A DNA stretch of 64,000 nt from Acidicapsa acidisoli. GTDB lineage: Bacteria; Acidobacteriota; Terriglobia; Terriglobales; Acidobacteriaceae. The notes below the pieces were generated by a model. That model made no database searches and was not told the origin of the DNA. It saw nothing but the letters and a program-made list of their open reading frames with translations. This document shows positions 50,102 to 59,261 of this stretch, piece by piece. Made by a program: the position numbers and the translations under genes. The DNA lies in the NCBI RefSeq assembly GCF_025685625.1, contig NZ_JAGSYI010000004.1, forward strand, positions 372,001 to 436,000, in the 5' to 3' direction. Position 1 is the stretch's first letter; each line of letters opens with the position of its first letter.

Positions 50102-50780
50102 TCAGGTTCGTTCGCGCGATGGCATCCGTACCCCTGTCCGGCTCACTGCCCCCGCATTCTGAATCTGCAGAATATGCACCTCGCTCACGCCGTCGCTGCA
50201 GACCACCCTGCCAGCGTTGGGGGCGATGCGGCAAAACGCAATTCTCGTATCTAGGGAGAACGAGGCGATGCGCCTTCCGTCGGCGATGTCGAAGACCGCG
50301 ACGTTCTGTCCCTGGGCCATTGCGATCCAGCGCGGAAACGTCGCAAGCGATACCTTCTCTATGTCATCGCATCACCATGGCACCCGCCACTCGATGACTC
50401 CGCGGTAGGCATCGAGCAGCACCGACGAATCGTCCTTGAAGGACAGCAGCAAATGCGTATCCCCCACGGGCAACATGACTTGCCACCCGACTCCTGCAGC
50501 CACCTTGTGAACGAATTTTCGGCTTTTCAGATCGAAGATGCGGGTAAATCCGTCCCGCGAGGCGGCAGCCGCATACCGTCCGTCACCGGTCACGGCCACG
50601 CGCCCCATGTGTTTTTGCGGCATCGGTGGAATAACGCTCGGTGGCTCAGGTTTGTAGGTCCACAACAGTCATGATCTGTTCGCCCATCTCGTCTGTTGCA
50701 CTGCAAAGCAGATTCGCGCCGTCGGGCGCTAAAGCTGCATCTTGGATGGCTACCGGGAGATCAAGCGGCGGATCATCTAA
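50102..50780 (-). pseudogene. Broken WD40-repeat protein gene (C-terminal remnant)
   Basis: Three pieces of one beta-propeller are separated by lesions. Starting near 50780 a frame reads IQDAALAPDGANLLCSATDE and stops near 50660. A shift of frame at about 50665-50672 moves to a piece with VAVTGDGRYAAAASRDGFTRIFDL. That piece ends at a TGA at 50372-50374 (after EWRVPW), and the same frame then continues with VSLATFPRWIAMAQGQNVAVFDIADGRR and SEVHILQIQ to a stop at 50102. Repeats of the PDGR...RIFDL kind are WD40. The 5' end is cut off next to the ggt stop. The ending HILQIQ resembles the tail of STAND-type NTPase-WD40 proteins, so it may be the last part of one. Confidence 0.75.
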
Positions 50781-50795
50781 TTAGCCGGCTTATCG

Positions 50796-52568
50796 TTAAT
50801 AGGGTGGTTGTTCGGGAATGGCCTGTCCATCGGCTCGGGGATCGGAGGCGCCGAAATTTACGCCTAGAGTGTCGTCGTGCATGACCGCATTGCCGCGTCC
50901 CATCACCTGCGAGTAGCGCGGTACGAGGTTAATCTGATGACCTTGAGAGGCGAGTTGCTCAAGGACCACGCGTGGGTAGCCGTCCTCAAGATTGACGGCG
51001 CAGCCGGAGTTCCCTTTGTTGAAGCGGGCAGCGTCCATGGAGGCCTGGATATTCATGTCGAAGTCAACAACGTTGGCAACGAACTGCGCGTGCGCCTGGG
51101 CCTGGTTGAAGCCGGACATAATACCGAAGCCAATGGTCTTGTCATCTTTCTGCATCATGGCCGGGATAATTGTGTGCAGCGGACGCTTGTGACCTGCAAG
51201 CGAGTTGGGCTGGCCGGGCTCCATGTAGAAGCCGCTGCCGCGGTTTTGCAGGACGAAACCGGTGTGCTCAGGGACAAGACCAGCGCCGAAGCTACCCGCG
51301 TTCGATTGAATGAACGAGACGACCATACCGTCGCGATCGACTGTGGCGAGATATGTGGTGTCGGATTGCAACTTGTCGAGCTGCTCCTTGCGATCCGAGG
51401 GGAGTACGCTACAGTTGGCTTTCTCGGTAATGCCTTTGGCGCGCTCTTTTGCGAGTTCCTTAGAAATGAGTTTTTGGGTGGGAATGTTGCCGGTGTGCGG
51501 ATCGCCGACATAGTGAAGCATGTCGGAATAGGCCAGTGCTTTGGCCTCCATTTCGATGTGCAGTGTTTTAGGTGAGTCATGTCCCCACTCGCGAAGTGGA
51601 TAGAGTTCCATGACGTTGAGCATTGAAAGAGCGGCGATGCCCTGAGTATTCGGAGGAGTCTGGTAAATCCGCCAGCCGTGATATGTAGTGGAAACGGGCT
51701 CTACCCATTCGGGCTTGTAATCGGCGAAGTCGGCTTTGGTGAGAAAGCCATTGTTCTGGTCAGAGAGCCGGACAATGGCATCAGCGATAGGACCGCGGTA
51801 GAAAGCGTCGGCACCGTTCTTCGCAATCTGGCGAAGGCTGTTGGCAAGGTCGGGGTTGCGGAAAATCTGCCCAACCCGCGGATAGGTTCCATCAGGAAGA
51901 AAGACGGAAGCGAAGGCGGCCCGGTCCTTGAATCGCACGCCGTACTGAGCCCAGTTGTCTGAGTCAGTCTCAGTGACAGGAAAGCCGTTTTCAGCCAAAG
52001 CGATCGCAGGGGCAAGATCCACAGCGAGCGGCAGTTTGCCGAACTTTGCGTGTAGGGACTCCCATCCGGCGACAGCTCCGGGAACGGTGACAGCATAGAT
52101 ACTACTGTCGTCCATCGTTGTAAGGCCTTTGGCCTTCATGGCCTCGATGGTCTCGACCTTGGCGGACCAGCCGCTCGCGTTGATGGCGTACATCTTCTTC
52201 TCTTTCGGGTCCCATACGATGGCGAAAAGGTCTCCCCCGATGCCGTTCATCATAGGCTCGATGACGCCGACGGCCGCATTCGCCGCGATCGCCGCATCAA
52301 CGGCATTGCCTCCTTTGGAGAGGATCGTAGCGCTGGCCTGCGAGGCGAGAGTCTGAAGAGTAGCCGCAATGCCGTAGCGGTTAGTGGTCATGGAAAAAGC
52401 ATTGTCGCGGGAGGGCTCGGCAGGATGCTGGCGGGAGTCACGGACAAATCCGCCACCGGCGATGGGAGTTGGAACACCCTCAGCAGGCGCGGAGTTGAAC
52501 TGCGCCTGCGCAGTATGCACAAGCAGCAGAAAAGAGAGGATGCCAGGATACAAGATGCGAAGAGGCAT
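50796..52568 (-). CDS. ggt: Gamma-glutamyltranspeptidase
   Basis: This exported enzyme (590 aa) hydrolyses or transfers the gamma-glutamyl group of glutathione. It is made as a proenzyme that cuts itself before a catalytic Thr. The signal peptide (MPLRILYPGILSFLLLVHTAQAQ) sets the start at 52568 over a longer frame. The large subunit has NAFSMTTNRYGIAATLQTLA and NGIGGDLFAIVW. The cleavage site lies at SDTTYLATVDRDG (Thr near residue 404), and the small subunit has SNAGSFGAGLVPEHTG and NSLAGHKRPLHTIIPAM. It likely works in the periplasm. Downstream is the broken WD40 gene. Confidence 0.92.
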   Translation of the reverse strand: MPLRILYPGILSFLLLVHTAQAQFNSAPAEGVPTPIAGGGFVRDSRQHPAEPSRDNAFSMTTNRYGIAATLQTLASQASATILSKGGNAVDAAIAANAAVGVIEPMMNGIGGDLFAIVWDPKEKKMYAINASGWSAKVETIEAMKAKGLTTMDDSSIYAVTVPGAVAGWESLHAKFGKLPLAVDLAPAIALAENGFPVTETDSDNWAQYGVRFKDRAAFASVFLPDGTYPRVGQIFRNPDLANSLRQIAKNGADAFYRGPIADAIVRLSDQNNGFLTKADFADYKPEWVEPVSTTYHGWRIYQTPPNTQGIAALSMLNVMELYPLREWGHDSPKTLHIEMEAKALAYSDMLHYVGDPHTGNIPTQKLISKELAKERAKGITEKANCSVLPSDRKEQLDKLQSDTTYLATVDRDGMVVSFIQSNAGSFGAGLVPEHTGFVLQNRGSGFYMEPGQPNSLAGHKRPLHTIIPAMMQKDDKTIGFGIMSGFNQAQAHAQFVANVVDFDMNIQASMDAARFNKGNSGCAVNLEDGYPRVVLEQLASQGHQINLVPRYSQVMGRGNAVMHDDTLGVNFGASDPRADGQAIPEQPPY

Positions 52569-52797
52569 AATGGTCAGGCCTTGTGGAAAGGATGCAGCTA
52601 GTATATCGAGGATTTTCCTTTGTTCTATAGAGAGGTCTGGTTTGTGTCCTCCAGTAGCAATTGCTCCGGCGTCAAAGAGCAACTCAATCGTTCTACAGGA
52701 GGGCGTTTGAACGAAGCCGCTGTCGCGGCGGCGGCTGCATTTATGGCGTGTAGTGAGATGAGCCGGTAGCGTTGTGGGTCACAAGGAGGATTTACCT

Positions 52798-52968
52798 GTG
52801 ACCCGTCTTCGCCAGAGGATGCTGGATGAGCTTCAGCACCGTAACTATTCCCCGCATACTGGGCGGCAACAAACAGACCCGATCGGGACTGTAATCCTTA
52901 AAGCGCGAGACACTCTCTTGCGCCTATCTCTCAGAACGAAATCAAATCCCTTATCAGTTCTCACGTAG
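52798..52968 (+). pseudogene. N-terminal remnant of a tyrosine recombinase (phage-integrase type)
   Basis: A GTG with a strong AAGGAGG 8 bases upstream opens a 56-codon frame beginning VTRLRQRMLDELQHRNYSPHT. This is the start of the SAM-like core-binding domain of XerC-type recombinases seen in IS- and integron-associated integrases. After that the similarity stops and the frame runs into unrelated residues and a TAG. The whole catalytic domain (R-H-R-Y) is missing. It marks past mobile-element activity. Confidence 0.65.
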
Positions 52969-53001
52969 ACACTCAAGGCCCGATTTGTGGCTCGGTGTTT
53001 T

Positions 53002-53021
53002 CAGGGGCATGAATGCCCCTG
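53002..53021. repeat. Perfect inverted repeat CAGGGGCAT-GA-ATGCCCCTG
   Basis: A 9-bp perfect palindrome with a 2-base centre, extended by TT/AA outside a single mismatch. Hairpins of this 'AGGGGC...GCCCCT' kind recur between genes in acidobacteria as I recall; only this copy is seen here. There is no T-run, so it is not a terminator. Confidence 0.5.
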
Positions 53022-53295
53022 GAAGGTTCTGGTTAGGCTGGGATCGCGCTGTGCGCGAATGGGATTGCTTTGCTTGGTCCCACCCTTGCAGCAAACCTGA
53101 CGCCCTGGCGGGTTACCCGCTGGGCTGTTTGTCGTTTGCCAGCATTCGCCAGTGCTGGGAAGGATTAATTGTATAAGGTGCGAAGGCTTCAGCGATCCGG
53201 CAAGAGCGCTTGACATTCAAATGACATTTATGAGGCCCTGTTTCAACTTAGACTGGCATTATTCCTTTTCTCCGATGATGCGTCGGAAGCCTCCT

Positions 53296-54609
53296 ATGAA
53301 GCGTATCTTGATTTCCATCGCGGCCATTCTTCTGCACGGCGCTTTGTTCGCGTGCTGCAGCCGTGCGCAGACAACGCCGCTACCGGTTGCCGATCGAGAA
53401 AACTGGGCAGCCAACCCAACGGTGAGCCCTGAATCGAGTCAGGGACCGAACCTGGGATCGACCGTTATCAACGTCTTGAATTACGGTGCCAAAGGTGACA
53501 GGGTCACGGACGATACAGCGTCGATTGATTCGGCGATGACGGCCTGCGTAACACGGCCCCGTCCGAATAACGGATGCGTTCTGTATTTCCCGGCCGGCGT
53601 GTACATCACCACGGGAGTGAGTCTCAAGTCATTTGTGAATCTGAAAGGAGATGGCTGGGGAACAACGGTCATCCAGCTTAAGCCGCACACCGATGCGGAC
53701 GTACTGACCGTTCCAGCCGACGTGTTCAATTTCAGCATTTACGGATTGACGCTGGATGGAAACTCCGCGAGAGGCGGAACCGGCAATTGCTTCTCGACCG
53801 CCACGACTCCTACTGGGCCAGGAGAATGGAATACCGCGAACAAACGGACGGCGACGATCAATGCCATGAAGCTGGGCCATATAGAAGAAGTTATGTTTTC
53901 AAACTGCTCGAGAGACGGTATTCATATCAATGCCTATAACTACATGCTGACCTTCGATCATTTCTATGTTTTCAACAACGGCGTGTACGGCGTGTACACA
54001 CAGGGGACGAACAGTGGCTTCTCGAACTTCCAGATCGAGCGCAACGGCACAGCGGGCATACATATCGCCAACGCAAACAATCGATTCACCTCCGGGGAAG
54101 TGATCTGGAATGGCGCAAGCGTCAACACCGAGGCGGCAGTCTATGTGTCAGGCGGCCGCAATATCCTTACGGCCGTCGAGGCGGAGGACAATTACACCAA
54201 CGGATTTTTCGACAGCGGCATTGACGACGAGTTCAGCGGTTGCGTGTCCGATTCCAACGGCTATGTCTCCAAAAATCCGGGCGCATCTTCGCGTAGTGCG
54301 AGTGGATTTATCCTAGCCGGGACAGGTGGGGTATACGTGGGGGACAAGGTAACGAGTTATCGCGGCCGCCTTCCGGACGGAAATTTTACAACCGAATGGC
54401 CGTACAGAATTGACACCTCAAACCAGGCGAGAGTCGACATCAGCTACGACAGTACAAACGAACCTCCGCACGGGTCCGCGAGTTCGGTACCGCAGGTTGG
54501 ATCTCCTGCTGCTGGCCATGCCGCTTGCATCAAGTCTGCCGGACCACCCGTTGTGATCGGATTTTGCTCCACTGCTGTCAGCCCTTCTGGTGCTTGTAGC
54601 TGTAATTGA
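53296..54609 (+). CDS. Exported pectate-lyase-superfamily (right-handed beta-helix) protein
   Basis: This protein of about 437 aa has a signal peptide (MKRILISIAAILLHGALFACCSRAQ). Its N-terminal motif is typical of the pectate-lyase superfamily/tail-spike type: STVINVLNYGAKGDRVTDDTASIDSAM, then GVYITTGVSLKSFVNLKGDGWGTTVIQL. Parallel beta-helix repeats run to about residue 380. Such proteins cleave or bind polysaccharides. The ATG at 53296 fits the signal and has GGAAG upstream. The end is Ser/Gly/Cys-rich (SPSGACSCN). It sits in a transfer-scarred stretch, so it may have been acquired; catalytic residues cannot be placed by eye. Confidence 0.8.
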   Translation: MKRILISIAAILLHGALFACCSRAQTTPLPVADRENWAANPTVSPESSQGPNLGSTVINVLNYGAKGDRVTDDTASIDSAMTACVTRPRPNNGCVLYFPAGVYITTGVSLKSFVNLKGDGWGTTVIQLKPHTDADVLTVPADVFNFSIYGLTLDGNSARGGTGNCFSTATTPTGPGEWNTANKRTATINAMKLGHIEEVMFSNCSRDGIHINAYNYMLTFDHFYVFNNGVYGVYTQGTNSGFSNFQIERNGTAGIHIANANNRFTSGEVIWNGASVNTEAAVYVSGGRNILTAVEAEDNYTNGFFDSGIDDEFSGCVSDSNGYVSKNPGASSRSASGFILAGTGGVYVGDKVTSYRGRLPDGNFTTEWPYRIDTSNQARVDISYDSTNEPPHGSASSVPQVGSPAAGHAACIKSAGPPVVIGFCSTAVSPSGACSCN

Positions 54610-54794
54610 GGTGGACTTAGCCGTGGATATTAGCATTTATTGATTTGAATTGGTCTCTGGCGCTGGGCGTGTGGGGAATAGTGAAGGGCTCTGGCATTAT
54701 AGTGCCTGCGTGAGAACCGTATCGATGAAGGACGTATTTTGACTTTGATTTTGTGCTGGATGCAGTGGTTGTTATTGGAACAGCTTCTGATTGA

Positions 54795-54980
54795 AATGTC
54801 TTTACTCGGGCCATTTCGCGTGGATCGTCGAAACACTTGAACTACCTGATTGAGCAGGACCTCCGAGGGATCAAGTTCCGGGCCAGGCCCATGCTCGGTT
54901 TCAAGAACTATGATTGCGCGGCCGCAACGATCGCGGGCATCAAACTGCTCCGCCTCATCGGCAAGAACCAATTCTCGCTT
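54795..54980 (+). pseudogene. C-terminal remnant of an IS6-family transposase
   Basis: A frame reading RGSSKHLNYLIEQDLRGIKF, then RPMLGFKNYDCAAATIAGIKLLRLIGKNQF, matches the end of IS6/IS26-type DDE transposases. There the segment is SSKYLNN-IEQDHR-IK, PMLGFK, A-TI-GIEL and a GQ-like end. The E in IEQDLR falls at the third acidic residue of the catalytic triad. Everything before it (helix-turn-helix and the first two Asp) is missing, because the upstream frame is closed by a TGA at 54792. No terminal inverted repeats are recognisable. Confidence 0.75.
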
Positions 54981-55394
54981 CGTCACTTGCACATCAAAGA
55001 CCACACTGCACCTACGATCTGGAATGCAGTGCTCGCCGCGTGTACCAAGGGCCAGCCGAGAGGCCACGCCATGCTCGCCCTGGGACCATACGACACGATC
55101 AGAACTTCCAACTCGGACTACGGAACCACCGTCTCCATCGTCTGAAGAAACTGTTCCCGGCGGTTGGCGCGTGCAAACTTCTGAAAACTCGGCTGGCAGG
55201 CAAATGTTATCTGGCGCACCGCGATCTCTACTCAACTACAAAGTAGCAGTCGTCTATATAAGACAGCTCCCAATGTCTCCTTAACAATTCAACTACAAAA
55301 AAAAGACAAGCCAAAGACACACCTATCCACACAAATCTCATATCCTCACTAGAATGCCGTGGCACGACTAGAGTTTTGGAGGAGGACAAGACGC
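54981..55394. other. AT-richer gap before the PhyH gene
   Basis: About 410 bases without a convincing gene; overlapping short frames are only continuations of the transposase remnant. It becomes AT-rich from about 55246, with an A-run near 55291-55300, a plausible promoter area for the dioxygenase gene. Nothing else seen. Confidence 0.5.
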
Positions 55395-56333
55395 GTGAAC
55401 CCTTTTTATCAAATCCATTCTACCGATCTCACATCATCATCCTTGCGAGATGAGATCAACACAAGGGGCTATGCGCTCATTCGAGACGTGTTACCGCTGC
55501 AGGCTGTCAATTCCCTTCTTAGAGACGTAACCCAGATGCTGTATGCCGAGGGATGGTTACTTCCGCAACACGATGCGATGGAGCGCCTCGCGAACATGGA
55601 CGCAGCCTGCGGCGATCCAGACCCTGCGTTCAAGCGGGTCTATCAGGAGATATTTAACCTCGAATTGTTCCATGCTCTTCCGCATCATTCATCGCTGCAA
55701 CGGGTGATGAAGATGCTCGTTGGCGATCAACTGCTGATTCACCCAAAGCCCATTGGCCGCTTGATCTTCCCTCATTGCGAGCGGTTGGTGGTTCACGCAC
55801 ACCAGGATTATCAGTTTATGGGCGGTGATCCGCAGTTCTATACTGCGTGGATACCTCTTCATGACTGCCCCACTAACGTCGGTCCTTTGAGGATTCTGGA
55901 AGGTTCTCACCGCTTCGGTTTTCAAAGTCACGAAAAGGAAAATCTTCACGTTCCGCAGATTCCGCCCGGAAGAGAATTGGGAGAGGGATGGGTTGGCGGT
56001 CAGGTCAACGCTGGGGACGTACTCATCTTTCACAGTCTGACTGTACATGCTGCGTCCCCGAACCTCTCTAAGGAGCTTCGTCTTTCGCTTGACTGCCGAT
56101 TCCAGGATTCAAGACGCGTCCTCAATCCCTCTAATGTTGTCTTTGCAGGAGAGTCAGGAAAATCGTGGGAGAAGACGTACGCCTCATGGAGATCAGATGA
56201 CCTCAAGTACTATTGGAAGAAAATGTCACTAACATTCGAACCCACGAAGCCAGAGATACTAAGACTCGCCGAGACAGCGGCCTCTCCTTCTGCTCGCGCG
56301 AAGTTCGCCAGGATAGCGAGCCAACTGGACTAA
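55395..56333 (+). CDS. Phytanoyl-CoA dioxygenase (PhyH)-family Fe(II)/2-oxoglutarate oxygenase
   Basis: This 312-aa protein is predicted to hydroxylate a small molecule using Fe(II), O2 and 2-oxoglutarate. The iron-binding triad is HQD in VVHAHQDYQF (near residue 137) and His in FHSLTVHAASPN (near 218), with an Arg after it (LRLSLDCRFQ) for the 2-oxoglutarate carboxylate. The GTG at 55395 is preferred because GGAGGAGG lies 10 bases ahead; a GTG at 55359 is possible. It stands alone in the accessory region, next to an IS remnant. Substrate unknown. Confidence 0.85.
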   Translation: MNPFYQIHSTDLTSSSLRDEINTRGYALIRDVLPLQAVNSLLRDVTQMLYAEGWLLPQHDAMERLANMDAACGDPDPAFKRVYQEIFNLELFHALPHHSSLQRVMKMLVGDQLLIHPKPIGRLIFPHCERLVVHAHQDYQFMGGDPQFYTAWIPLHDCPTNVGPLRILEGSHRFGFQSHEKENLHVPQIPPGRELGEGWVGGQVNAGDVLIFHSLTVHAASPNLSKELRLSLDCRFQDSRRVLNPSNVVFAGESGKSWEKTYASWRSDDLKYYWKKMSLTFEPTKPEILRLAETAASPSARAKFARIASQLD

Positions 56334-56431
56334 TATTTCAATGTTCTCTTGACGCGTCCTGCGACGTTCAGGCCCCAATATCTTGTGTTTATGATTTCAC
56401 ACTTGGATCGCACTCTCGTGACCGAGGCAGC

Positions 56432-57172
56432 CTAGGCGCTATCAGCCTTAGCCAGGCTGATGCCCTCTTCTCTACAGGTGATACTAGGCAGGGAAATCTC
56501 ATCGAAGTGCCCACATCCTGGTTGCAAAGGTGCCTCAGATAACGCGTTCATAAAGATTTCGCCTTGCAGGCGATAGCGGATGAGTTCTGCAACCGTTAGC
56601 ATTCCCATACCATGCTCATCGCAGAATTTGATCAGGTCGGGAACACGAGCCATTGTGCCGTCATCATTCATAATCTCGCAGATTACGCCTGCGGGTGTGA
56701 CCCCAGCCAATCTTGCCAGATCGACGGAAGCTTCTGTCTGTCCAGCTCGCACGAGAACTCCGCCGTCACGAGCTCTCAGCGGAAAGACGTGCCCCGGACG
56801 TGCCAGATCGTATGCAGTCGACGCCGCATCAATGGCTACGCGAATCGTGTGCGCACGATCATGGGCCGAAATTCCTGTTGTCACACCCTCTCGGGCCTCG
56901 ATACTCTCGGTGAAGGCGGTAGCGAAGCGCGACGTATTGTCCAGCACCATCGGTCTGAGACGCAGATAATTGGCGCGGTCCTCCGTTAAAGTGAGGCAGA
57001 TGAGCCCACGGCCGAACTTCGCCATAAAATTGATCGCTTCGGGCGTCACAAATTCTGCGGCCAACGTCAGATCGCCTTCGTTCTCACGATCTTCGTCATC
57101 CACTACAACAATCATGCGGCCATTGGCAATATCTCTAACTGCCTCTGGAACAGTTACAAACGGTGCGGACAT
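56432..57172 (-). CDS. ribB: 3,4-dihydroxy-2-butanone 4-phosphate synthase, without GTP cyclohydrolase domain
   Basis: RibB makes the four-carbon precursor of riboflavin from ribulose 5-phosphate. The 246-aa protein has [13 protein letters not shown] near residue 25 (metal and substrate), [43 protein letters not shown] and [16 protein letters not shown]. After residue 205 the line [10 protein letters not shown] starts like the linker to the GTP cyclohydrolase II half of RibBA. It then drifts ([17 protein letters not shown]) and stops, so the second half is absent. This may be a natural stand-alone RibB or a truncated RibBA. No FMN riboswitch is visible upstream. Confidence 0.85.
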   Translation of the reverse strand: MSAPFVTVPEAVRDIANGRMIVVVDDEDRENEGDLTLAAEFVTPEAINFMAKFGRGLICLTLTEDRANYLRLRPMVLDNTSRFATAFTESIEAREGVTTGISAHDRAHTIRVAIDAASTAYDLARPGHVFPLRARDGGVLVRAGQTEASVDLARLAGVTPAGVICEIMNDDGTMARVPDLIKFCDEHGMGMLTVAELIRYRLQGEIFMNALSEAPLQPGCGHFDEISLPSITCREEGISLAKADSA

Positions 57173-57894
57173 GTATCTCCCTTCTATGCACTCCATTCGA
57201 AGTGTCGCATCCTCGCGAAAACACTCGCATCAAGTTGTGGCGTTCATCTCTGCGCCTACTTCTCTATCATCATGACCATAAACACCTTTTACATTTGTCA
57301 TTTCCATGTCTTTCCTTTGCCTTAAACTATGTGCACTTGACCGATGTCCGCGACGGAAGTTGCTGAGCAGTAAATACACCGCTATTCAAATGTTGACCGC
57401 CCAAATTGCCTCAAGATTTGGATCAGGAGACCACTCCAGCATGGAGTCGTCATCATCTCTTCGGGGCTGCCCGGACGGATCTTCTATCAACCGTCCCTCA
57501 TGAAGCAAGAGACCACGTTTGGAAAAGGTCACCCGCGCTCAATAAAAGACGATCTGCGTGAGACGCTGCAATTGCGAGGCCTGGTTTTATTATTCGCGTG
57601 CGTTAGCACGCATGGATTTCAAGGTCGTGTTGTGGCATGAACAGGCCGCTAAGGTGGGAGACTCGCATGTTCGGACCGAAAGGCAGAAGCAGAGTTAGCT
57701 GGATCACCTCACGCGCTACGTTCATGTACCCGGGGAGGAGGCGGAACTTGGCGAGCTCCGCGCCGAACGTCCTGAGCATCAGCTTCACCTGAATAAGTTA
57801 AGCCGCCCTACGTGCCCGATACCAGCCCCTAGCTATTGATGTTCCATAGCTAGGATCTGGGAGAGTGACGGCAGAGTTTTTCCCAAGATTGAAG
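57173..57894. other. Long non-coding or decayed stretch between ribB and the cytochrome gene
   Basis: About 720 bases with only short, unconvincing frames. A plus-strand open piece at about 57697-57840 reads DHLTRYVHVPGEEAELGEL and then RAERPEHQLHLNKL, which looks protein-like but has no start and no family I know. A 6-bp hairpin (GCGTGC-GTTA-GCACGC) lies at 57596-57611. The ribB promoter should be at the left end. The whole looks like decayed sequence in the accessory region. Confidence 0.5.
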
Positions 57895-58197
57895 CTACGG
57901 ATTGAAGAAGCGGAGCAACGCTTCCTCATCATGTTTGCTGAGGCTGGCGCGGACGCGCATGTGGCGCACAACAGTGCCTGAAATGCGTGGCGAGAAGCCA
58001 TCCGGCGCATTGTGGCAGCGAGAGCAATGCTGCTCAAAGACACGCTGTCCTTCATCCTGCGACTGAGCGGCCTGTTTGTGCGTTGCGGAGGTCTTGGCTG
58101 ACGCGGCGATCGGGGTACTGCTTTGCTGTGCGACTAGCGAGAGGGCAGAGACCGCGGCCAAGGTCAAGATTACCGGGTAAAAGTGCTTCAAGTTCAT
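57895..58197 (-). CDS. Small exported c-type cytochrome
   Basis: This 100-aa protein has a signal peptide or anchor (MNLKHFYPVILTLAAVSALSLVAQ) and one heme-binding site, CSRCH, at residues 58-62. The line EQHCSRCHNAPDGFSPRISG followed by VVRHMRVRASLSKHDEEALLRFF resembles a short class I cytochrome c with the axial Met in RHMR. The start was set by family shape and by overlap (ATGA) with the stop of the barrel gene, so the two are coupled. It works in the periplasm, probably carrying electrons to or from the outer-membrane partner. Confidence 0.82.
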   Translation of the reverse strand: MNLKHFYPVILTLAAVSALSLVAQQSSTPIAASAKTSATHKQAAQSQDEGQRVFEQHCSRCHNAPDGFSPRISGTVVRHMRVRASLSKHDEEALLRFFNP

Positions 58198-59261
58198 GGC
58201 TGCTTTCCTTTCCAAGCCGGGAAGAGGAAGCGGTACACAATCCCTGTCTCCCAGATATTGACATTGCCGGTGGATGCGAATTGCCGAGAGTAGCTGGTTA
58301 GAATCCTGGTATTGTGGGGCAGATTGTAATCAAGTCCGAAGTCGATTCGCTGCGTGTTCACCGACGGAAGGCTATCGCTTGCCGCATTGTCGCGACGGAA
58401 GGTCTGCTGGATACGAAATACCGGCTCGATACGGCCAATGGCGCTATCAAGGCCTCCGAATGCCTTGGTGCGATAGTCGGCTTCTACCCAGTAGCCTTGA
58501 GCGTGATGGCCGCGCGCAAATTCAGAGCGCAGGCGGAATGCCGTATCTTTCGGCTCCCACCAGACATGCGCGCCGTAGAAGTTCTCATGGATTCCCTGCA
58601 GAATGCGATCGTAGGAAAGACCCACTTCCAAACGCTGATCCGGCAAGTAGAGGCTCACTCGGCCTCCGTTGCCGTGGGCGCTCCCAAACTGCTGATTGCT
58701 GCTGCGAACGGAATAGAAGTATGAGTAGTCGACTGAGTATTTGCCACGCGAAATAGCGTTTCCCCGGATCATCCCGCCCAGTCCGCTGCCGACCGAAAAC
58801 TGTCCGACAGAGGCAATCAGTGGACCATCCTGGAAGTTGCCAATCCATATAGGCGAGAGGCGTTCGTTGTAGACGTTGAAGGGAAGCAAATAATCGCCGG
58901 CTACAACCGTAATATGCGGTGTAATGACGATATCGCCTTGCAGGTAGGTGAACCCGGCGAAATGAGTGTGATCATAACCTGGATCACTTCCGAATTGCGG
59001 CGAGAAGCTTTCGAGAATAGCCGCGCGCGATTCCACCATGAGGTGGTTGCCAAGAGGCGCTGCGACCAGCGGCTCAATAATGGGCATATAGGTGGTATTG
59101 CCGCCGTTGGTGTTGCTGAAGAATCCAACACCTCCGGAGAGGAGGGGCGTGTCCTGCGCAAAGCCGAAACGCGCAGTAGCGAGTACGGCAACTGCGATTC
59201 CGAGGCATAAGATCGAACGTGCAGTAGTTTGGGGTCTGAGAGTAAAAGTCGGACGCAACAT
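58194..59261 (-). CDS. Exported beta-barrel-like outer-membrane protein coupled to a cytochrome c
   Basis: This 355-aa protein has a signal peptide (ending near FGFAQD) and then alternating polar/hydrophobic strands from residue 40 to the end (LLSGGVGFFSNTNGG, FRLRSEFARGHHAQGYWVEADY, VNIWETGIVYRFLF). That pattern suits a porin-like barrel of about 14-16 strands. It ends in a hydrophilic WKGKQP. The start at 59261 fits the signal. The 4-base overlap with the cytochrome suggests a joint envelope function, perhaps electron transfer. I do not recognise the family. Confidence 0.7.
   Translation of the reverse strand: MLRPTFTLRPQTTARSILCLGIAVAVLATARFGFAQDTPLLSGGVGFFSNTNGGNTTYMPIIEPLVAAPLGNHLMVESRAAILESFSPQFGSDPGYDHTHFAGFTYLQGDIVITPHITVVAGDYLLPFNVYNERLSPIWIGNFQDGPLIASVGQFSVGSGLGGMIRGNAISRGKYSVDYSYFYSVRSSNQQFGSAHGNGGRVSLYLPDQRLEVGLSYDRILQGIHENFYGAHVWWEPKDTAFRLRSEFARGHHAQGYWVEADYRTKAFGGLDSAIGRIEPVFRIQQTFRRDNAASDSLPSVNTQRIDFGLDYNLPHNTRILTSYSRQFASTGNVNIWETGIVYRFLFPAWKGKQP

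Larger units (their letters stand above)
52569..53295. other. Low-gene-density stretch with a recombinase remnant and a hairpin
   Basis: Between ggt and the pectate-lyase-like gene, about 730 bases hold no intact gene of usual size. It contains the ggt promoter side, the recombinase N-terminal remnant (52798-52968) and the inverted repeat at 53002-53021. The rest shows no recognisable coding or RNA feature to me. Confidence 0.6.

Noticed and set aside
54630-55235. 201-codon minus-strand frame over the transposase remnant
   Set aside because: Antisense to the IS6-type protein match and without recognisable features.
57173-57500. FMN riboswitch ahead of ribB
   Set aside because: Looked for the conserved RFN-type blocks on the minus strand and saw none.
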